Assembly: GCA_023433505.1 (NCBI GenBank)
Contig: JAEZCO010000007.1
Coordinates: 1-64,000, forward strand
DNA length: 64,000 bases
Source: Bacillota bacterium
GTDB taxonomy: Bacteria > Bacillota > Clostridia > Acetivibrionales > DTU013
Direction: 5' to 3'
Below the pieces are notes generated by a model that ran no database searches, had not been told where the DNA came from, and saw only the letters and a program-made list of their open reading frames with translations. Within the stretch, counting starts at the first letter, position 1, and each line of letters opens with the position of its first letter. Made by a program: the position numbers and the translations under genes. Positions 62,642 to 64,000 of the stretch are shown here, piece by piece.

Positions 62642-64000
62642 TCAACTATTCTCCTGTTCTCTTATAATCAGCAGCCACCCTTTTCCCGGCTCCACCGTCA
62701 AAGCTCCGTCCGGGGTATAAATTCCGGCAGGCTGAAAGCCTTCGATGGCCGGCGCTTCAATCACGGAGCATTCCCTTCGCAGCTCCAGTGCCGCCCAGTC
62801 AACGGCCAGCTCCAGCTGTACCGTCTCCGTCGCCCAGGAGGCGACGGCGACCAGCGTCCGGCCCTGCCGGATGAAAGCCGTCGCCTTTACATCCTCCCGT
62901 CCCGCCGTCACCGGACACCCCTCGCTCCACCAGCCGTGCATGCGGCTTCCCGTCATTGCGAAGGAATCCCAGAATCTCCACAGGGGGACCGGATCTCCGC
63001 CTTGCTGCCACCCATAGCGGCAGGTCATACCAAATACCATCCCACGCCATGGATTGCCTCCATGCTGCAGCATATCGCCCATAAGGCCGAAAGGTATGCC
63101 GGATATTTCCGTAAGCCAGTAATCTGGGGGCTGGCCTTCATAGTCATAGCCTTCACCCATCCATAGGCTGTCAATGCTCTGCATAAGCTCCATATATTGA
63201 TTCATGGGGCTGCTCAGCCCGTATTGGGCCTCAAAATTATTGCCGGAATGAAAATCGATCAGGCATCCTTCTCCGGCGCTGTCCAGGGTTTTCCGGACCC
63301 TTTTCATAATTTGACGGTCATAGCCGATGCCGTCCAGATAAATGCCATCCAGGCCATCTTCCCGTACCAGCCAGGCCAAGCCCTCCAGGTAATGATTATG
63401 CCAGCGGGAAAGCCCCGACATGGCCACGGCGCAATCGTACTCGCCGTCAGGCAGCCGCTGGTGCCACGCCGATGTGAAGCCTTCAACCAGATGCTCACGC
63501 AGCCAGGGGCCTCCGGTCCTTCCCTGGTTCCGGTCCGTCGTAAACTGGTCCGCCAGGCGAAAACCGGAATCCTCCCGCAGCACTTCGCCCTTCAGGCTCC
63601 GCAGCATCCATAGCTCCTCTGCCCTGTTGCTCAGTTCACGCACAGTATAATAAATTTTGTATTTCAGGCCCAGGCTATGCGCAAGGCCGGTTTTCTCCCT
63701 GATTTTTGCAGAATTCAAAAAAGGATAGTTTATATACTCATTCAAGGGGCCTCCCTGGTGGAGATTGACCACCGAAGCTCCCACCCTTGCAGCCTCTGTC
63801 AGCGAGGGCGCATCTCCGTTCCACAGGTCGGTATGATGGTACCGCTGTTTCCAATGGGCGTCCGTATCCATAGGCTTGAGGGGCGTAACCAGCAGGGAAA
63901 AACGGAAGCTGCGGCTTTCGCCCGCTTTTAGCGCAAAGGCTCCGGAAAAAGCTTCAATCCGGACACTGTCCTTCCTCTCGGTGATGGAACAGCCTCCTTT
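62642..64000 (-). CDS. DUF6067-like glycoside hydrolase, C-terminal part (5' end beyond window)
   Basis: The frame is open from the right edge to the stop at 62642 (about 452 codons) and the first ATG at 63871 is internal: the codons before it read SFRFSLLVTPLKP, a conserved lead-in to MDTDAHWKQRYHH. The visible part contains YINYPFLNSAKIREKTGLAHSLGLKYKIYYTVREL, GLAWLVREDGLDGIYLDGIGYDR and CLIDFHSGNNFEAQYGL, typical of the barrel of DUF6067/GH123-like hydrolases, and a beta tail ending GAL-TVEPGKGWLLII. The catalytic set cannot be confirmed. It is the first visible gene of the second glycan operon. The signal-peptide question is open because the start is missing. Confidence 0.8.
   Translation of the reverse strand, partial: KGGCSITERKDSVRIEAFSGAFALKAGESRSFRFSLLVTPLKPMDTDAHWKQRYHHTDLWNGDAPSLTEAARVGASVVNLHQGGPLNEYINYPFLNSAKIREKTGLAHSLGLKYKIYYTVRELSNRAEELWMLRSLKGEVLREDSGFRLADQFTTDRNQGRTGGPWLREHLVEGFTSAWHQRLPDGEYDCAVAMSGLSRWHNHYLEGLAWLVREDGLDGIYLDGIGYDRQIMKRVRKTLDSAGEGCLIDFHSGNNFEAQYGLSSPMNQYMELMQSIDSLWMGEGYDYEGQPPDYWLTEISGIPFGLMGDMLQHGGNPWRGMVFGMTCRYGWQQGGDPVPLWRFWDSFAMTGSRMHGWWSEGCPVTAGREDVKATAFIRQGRTLVAVASWATETVQLELAVDWAALELRRECSVIEAPAIEGFQPAGIYTPDGALTVEPGKGWLLIIREQENS

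Noticed and set aside
62642..63871. Complete 409-residue gene starting at ATG 63871
   Set aside because: The frame stays open through SFRFSLLVTPLKP to the window edge, so this ATG is internal and the gene is partial.

Overview
The window looks like a chromosome fragment from a saccharolytic member of the Bacillota, most likely a Clostridia-type spore former. The reasons are consensus sigma-A promoters, strong GGAGG-type ribosome sites with frequent GTG and TTG starts, an S-layer-homology protein, a SpoVB/MurJ-like flippase, YesM/YesN-type two-component signalling beside LplB/YtcP-type sugar ABC transporters, an ECF transporter subunit and a YdjG/YdjI-like zinc-ribbon/SPFH pair. Genus and species cannot be read from the sequence. 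There are no rRNA, tRNA, phage or transposase genes.

Layout. 1-217 is the leader end of a type I-C-like CRISPR array with no cas genes in view. 547-4777 is an accessory cluster of one methyltransferase and four GNAT acetyltransferases. Two of these have long 5' leaders with terminator hairpins, and one leader also has a perfect promoter and an eight-codon upstream ORF, which looks like attenuation control. 5277-12636 holds an exported propeller-like protein, an ECF S component, a DUF362 protein, a coiled-coil protein, a 2-hydroxyacid dehydrogenase and a phosphodiesterase that seems to start at CTG. 12717-23874 is a glycan uptake locus on the minus strand: epimerase, lipoprotein binding protein, two permeases, YesM kinase, YesN regulator and a secreted GH5 enzyme, followed by an AraC-type remnant. 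24333-30255 holds an SLH protein, a HEAT protein, a PD40 propeller and the YdjG/YdjI pair. 30716-33451 is a GH1 glucosidase with a GPH transporter, followed by a diguanylate cyclase.

34748-42064 is a six-gene sugar or polyol catabolic operon (RpiR regulator, FGGY kinase, fucose/arabinose-isomerase-like protein, SAF oxidoreductase, zinc dehydrogenase, SIS protein) with no transporter of its own. A strong inverted repeat precedes its promoter. 42350-51903 holds the flippase, a membrane protein, a lipoprotein, a 1605-residue exonuclease-RecQ-UvrD fusion and a second 2-hydroxyacid dehydrogenase. 51936-64000 is a second glycan locus, tightly coupled by ATGA overlaps: a DUF6067-like hydrolase cut by the right edge, two permeases, a binding lipoprotein, a beta-helix enzyme, a GH106-like rhamnosidase broken by one in-frame TAA, and an unrecognised barrel-type protein. 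Together the two loci suggest capture of plant cell-wall oligosaccharides, including rhamnose-containing ones, with final cleavage in the cytoplasm.

Intergenic DNA carries several families of short dispersed repeats, a 249-bp imperfect palindrome and a 113-bp element with perfect 15-bp inverted ends.
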